From: Clostridiales bacterium
Lineage (GTDB): Bacteria > Bacillota > Clostridia > Oscillospirales > Oscillospiraceae
Reading direction: 5' to 3'
DNA length: 7,087 nt
Assembly: GCA_004555705.1 (NCBI GenBank)
Contig: SFHI01000109.1
Span: 1 to 7,087 of the forward strand
A model generated the notes under the pieces. It did no database searches and was not told the DNA's origin. It worked only from the letters and a program-made list of their open reading frames with translations. This document shows, in pieces, positions 5,592 through 7,087 of the stretch (position 1 is the first letter of the stretch; every line of letters starts with the position of its first letter). The position numbers and the translations under genes were made by a program.

Positions 5592-6866
5592 ATGCGCTAC
5601 TTAGCTATTGACTTTCCCATGAAGCACGTTCCCGAGCTGGACCCGGGCTTTATCCCCTTCGGTGTGTGGATGGACGCCTATCTGGAAGGGGCAAAGCAAC
5701 CCCTGGCCATCGCCGTGGAACGGGATCAGGGACGGGTTTCCGTCCGCCATACCTTCATCCACGGCACGCTGGAAATGGCCCGGGCCGACTACCGCTATGT
5801 GGAGCGGATGGTGAAGTTCCTGCTGTGGTCCATCGGCGGCTTCAGGGTCTATATCTGCGGCTGCTCCCCCATCGCAAAGGAGCTTCAGCAGGACTACTCC
5901 CTCACAGGAAAGCGGGCCTTTGATTTTGACTTCTTCCATAAGCTCTACGAGGTGGATTTGGAGATCATCGACCTGCCCCTGGAGGCCTGCCCCGCTCCCA
6001 ACGAGATTTCCCAGCCCCTGGGCGGCCACCTGGACGGCTGCCGCATCGGCTTTGACGCGGGCGGCTCCGACCGGAAGGTGTCCGCGGTCATCGACGGCGA
6101 GTGCGTCTATTCCGAGGAAGTGGTGTGGTTCCCCAAGCTGAACCCGGACCCCAACTACCAGTACAATGAAATTCTCACTGCCTTCCGCACTGCCGCCTCC
6201 AAGATGCCCCGGGTGGATGCCATCGGCGTTTCCTCCGCCGGCACCTTCATTGGCAATGCCCCCATGATCTCCTCCATCTTCTACAAGGTTCCCCGGGACC
6301 GCTGGGACGAGGTCAAGACCTGCTTCGACCGGGCCGCCGCAGAGATTGGGGACGTTCCCATCGTCATGGGTCTGAACACCGGCAACATCATGGGCCTTGC
6401 CATGGGCACCTCCGAGGCTGTGGGCTATGTGGACGCGGACAAGAACGTGAAGGGCTGGATCAGCGAGCTGGCCTTTGCCCCGGTGGACCTCAGCGAGGAC
6501 GCCATGCAGGACGAGTGGTCCACGGATTTCGGCGTAGGCTGCAAGTATTTCTCCCAGGACGCGGTGATCAAGCTGGCTCCCCGGGCGGGCATTGACTTAG
6601 ACCCGGAGCTGTCCCCCGCAGAGAAGCTGAAGGTTGTCCAGAAGCTGATGGCCGAGGACGATCCCCGTGCCGTGAAGGTTTTCCGGGACATCGGCGTGTA
6701 TCTGGCCTACACCGTGGTGCTCTACTCCCACTTCTATGACATTGAGCACCTGATGCTCATGGGCCGGGTCATGTCCGGCAAGGGCGGCGATATCATCCTG
6801 GATACCTGCACCGCCGTTCTGAAAGAGGAATACCCGGAGCTTGCCCGCAAGTGGGCCAGGCCGTAG
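5592..6866 (+). CDS. ROK/ASKHA-fold protein, possible sugar kinase or degenerate kinase
   Basis: 424 residues in two parts. Residues 1-150 form an N-terminal region I do not recognise; it does not look like the winged helix of ROK repressors. From about 151 a ROK-like ASKHA core follows: phosphate loop GFDAGGSDRK (153-162, in place of DxGGTK), IGVSSAGTFIG (211-221), MGTSEAVGYVD (271-281, the GTGxGGG position), SELAFAPVD (291-299, where ROK proteins have GELGH), GVGCKYFSQDAV (314-325, the GCxExxxS position), and LMLMGRVMSGKGGD (387-400, the late glycine-rich adenosine segment). The ROK CxCGxxGC zinc motif is reduced to Cys317, and the GELGH histidine is absent. Only 13 residues separate VPIV (255-258) from GTS (272-274), against about 29 in typical ROK kinases, and the ND motif holding the catalytic Asp is not seen. 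Co-transcription with galE suggests a role in sugar metabolism. Kinase activity and substrate cannot be assigned; a regulatory or inactive role is possible. Confidence 0.75.
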   Translation: MRYLAIDFPMKHVPELDPGFIPFGVWMDAYLEGAKQPLAIAVERDQGRVSVRHTFIHGTLEMARADYRYVERMVKFLLWSIGGFRVYICGCSPIAKELQQDYSLTGKRAFDFDFFHKLYEVDLEIIDLPLEACPAPNEISQPLGGHLDGCRIGFDAGGSDRKVSAVIDGECVYSEEVVWFPKLNPDPNYQYNEILTAFRTAASKMPRVDAIGVSSAGTFIGNAPMISSIFYKVPRDRWDEVKTCFDRAAAEIGDVPIVMGLNTGNIMGLAMGTSEAVGYVDADKNVKGWISELAFAPVDLSEDAMQDEWSTDFGVGCKYFSQDAVIKLAPRAGIDLDPELSPAEKLKVVQKLMAEDDPRAVKVFRDIGVYLAYTVVLYSHFYDIEHLMLMGRVMSGKGGDIILDTCTAVLKEEYPELARKWARP

Positions 6867-6902
6867 CCGCCGCCTCCCTCCCCCAGCTCCGCTGAAAAAG
6901 CC

Positions 6903-6940
6903 CTGCCCACTGTTTCCCCCGAAACAGCGGGCAGTCTTTC
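6903..6940 (+). terminator. Intrinsic terminator of the galE operon
   Basis: Stem CTGCCC-A-CTGTTTC (6903-6916) pairs with GAAACAG-C-GGGCAG (6921-6934): 13 base pairs with one A/C mismatch around a CCCC loop, followed by the T-rich TCTTTC. It starts 36 bases after the stop codon at 6864-6866. An A5 run before the stem (6895-6899) could give some activity on the other strand. Confidence 0.9.
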
Positions 6941-6997
6941 TGACACAGCGATAAGTTGTTGTTTACAGTTTTCAAACACCTTGCGTTGATACCGTAG

Positions 6998-7080
6998 GGG
7001 CGGATATTATCCGCCCGAACGCTTAAGTTTTTTGAGCGTTTTCGATAGAACAGGGCGCTTTGGTAGACGAAAGCAAAGCG
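6998..7080. repeat. Cluster of three small dyads, likely an intergenic repeat element
   Basis: Three adjacent inverted repeats: GGGCGGATA/TATCCGCCC (6998-7016, perfect 9-base arms around one base), AACGCTTAA/TTGAGCGTT (7018-7040, one T-G pair, 5-base loop), and CGCTTTG/CAAAGCG (7056-7080, 11-base loop). The TAGGGGCGGATATTATCCGC type of hairpin is, as I recall, common between genes in gut Clostridia. No coding potential is seen here, and the element may continue past the window edge. The preceding 6941-6996 has no feature that I can support. Confidence 0.5.
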
Positions 7081-7087
7081 GGCGGCT

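Overview
The window carries two compact same-strand gene pairs from a GC-rich bacterium. Dense gene packing, strong AGGAGG-type ribosome sites, SbcCD architecture, and a family of short hairpin repeats containing GTCATTGCGAG/GGCAATCCCC all suggest a gut Firmicute (Bacillota, probably Oscillospirales/Ruminococcaceae-like). That assignment is an inference from style, not from a marker gene.

Layout. Bases 1-181 are non-coding and hold repeat copy A and the sbcD ribosome site. Bases 182-4077 are sbcD and sbcC, overlapping by 13 bases and presumably translationally coupled; together they encode the SbcCD (Mre11/Rad50-type) DNA-end and hairpin nuclease. Bases 4078-4533 are a 456-base gene-free stretch with repeat copies B (inverted) and C (direct), which can pair into a 47-bp stem, followed by an extended -10 promoter. 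Bases 4534-6866 are galE (UDP-glucose 4-epimerase) and, 41 bases later, a 424-residue ROK/ASKHA-fold protein, very likely one operon. It ends at a strong intrinsic terminator (6903-6940). The last ~90 bases hold a cluster of small dyads and no gene.

How the parts work together. SbcD supplies the phosphoesterase and SbcC the ATPase and zinc-hook arms of one nuclease. GalE interconverts UDP-hexoses; the co-transcribed ROK-like protein could be a sugar kinase or a sugar-sensing protein, but it lacks the usual ROK zinc motif and appears to lack the segment carrying the catalytic aspartate, so its activity is doubtful.

Most notable points: (1) the apparent in-frame loss of the ROK catalytic segment near 6363-6372; (2) three copies of a modular repeat with a compensatory base-pair change; (3) near-identical inverted repeat copies bracketing the genes of a hairpin-cleaving nuclease; (4) a Cys at the GalE gatekeeper position, suggesting acceptance of N-acetylated UDP-sugars. 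I see no clearly novel multi-gene system. No tRNA, rRNA, CRISPR array or transposase is visible.
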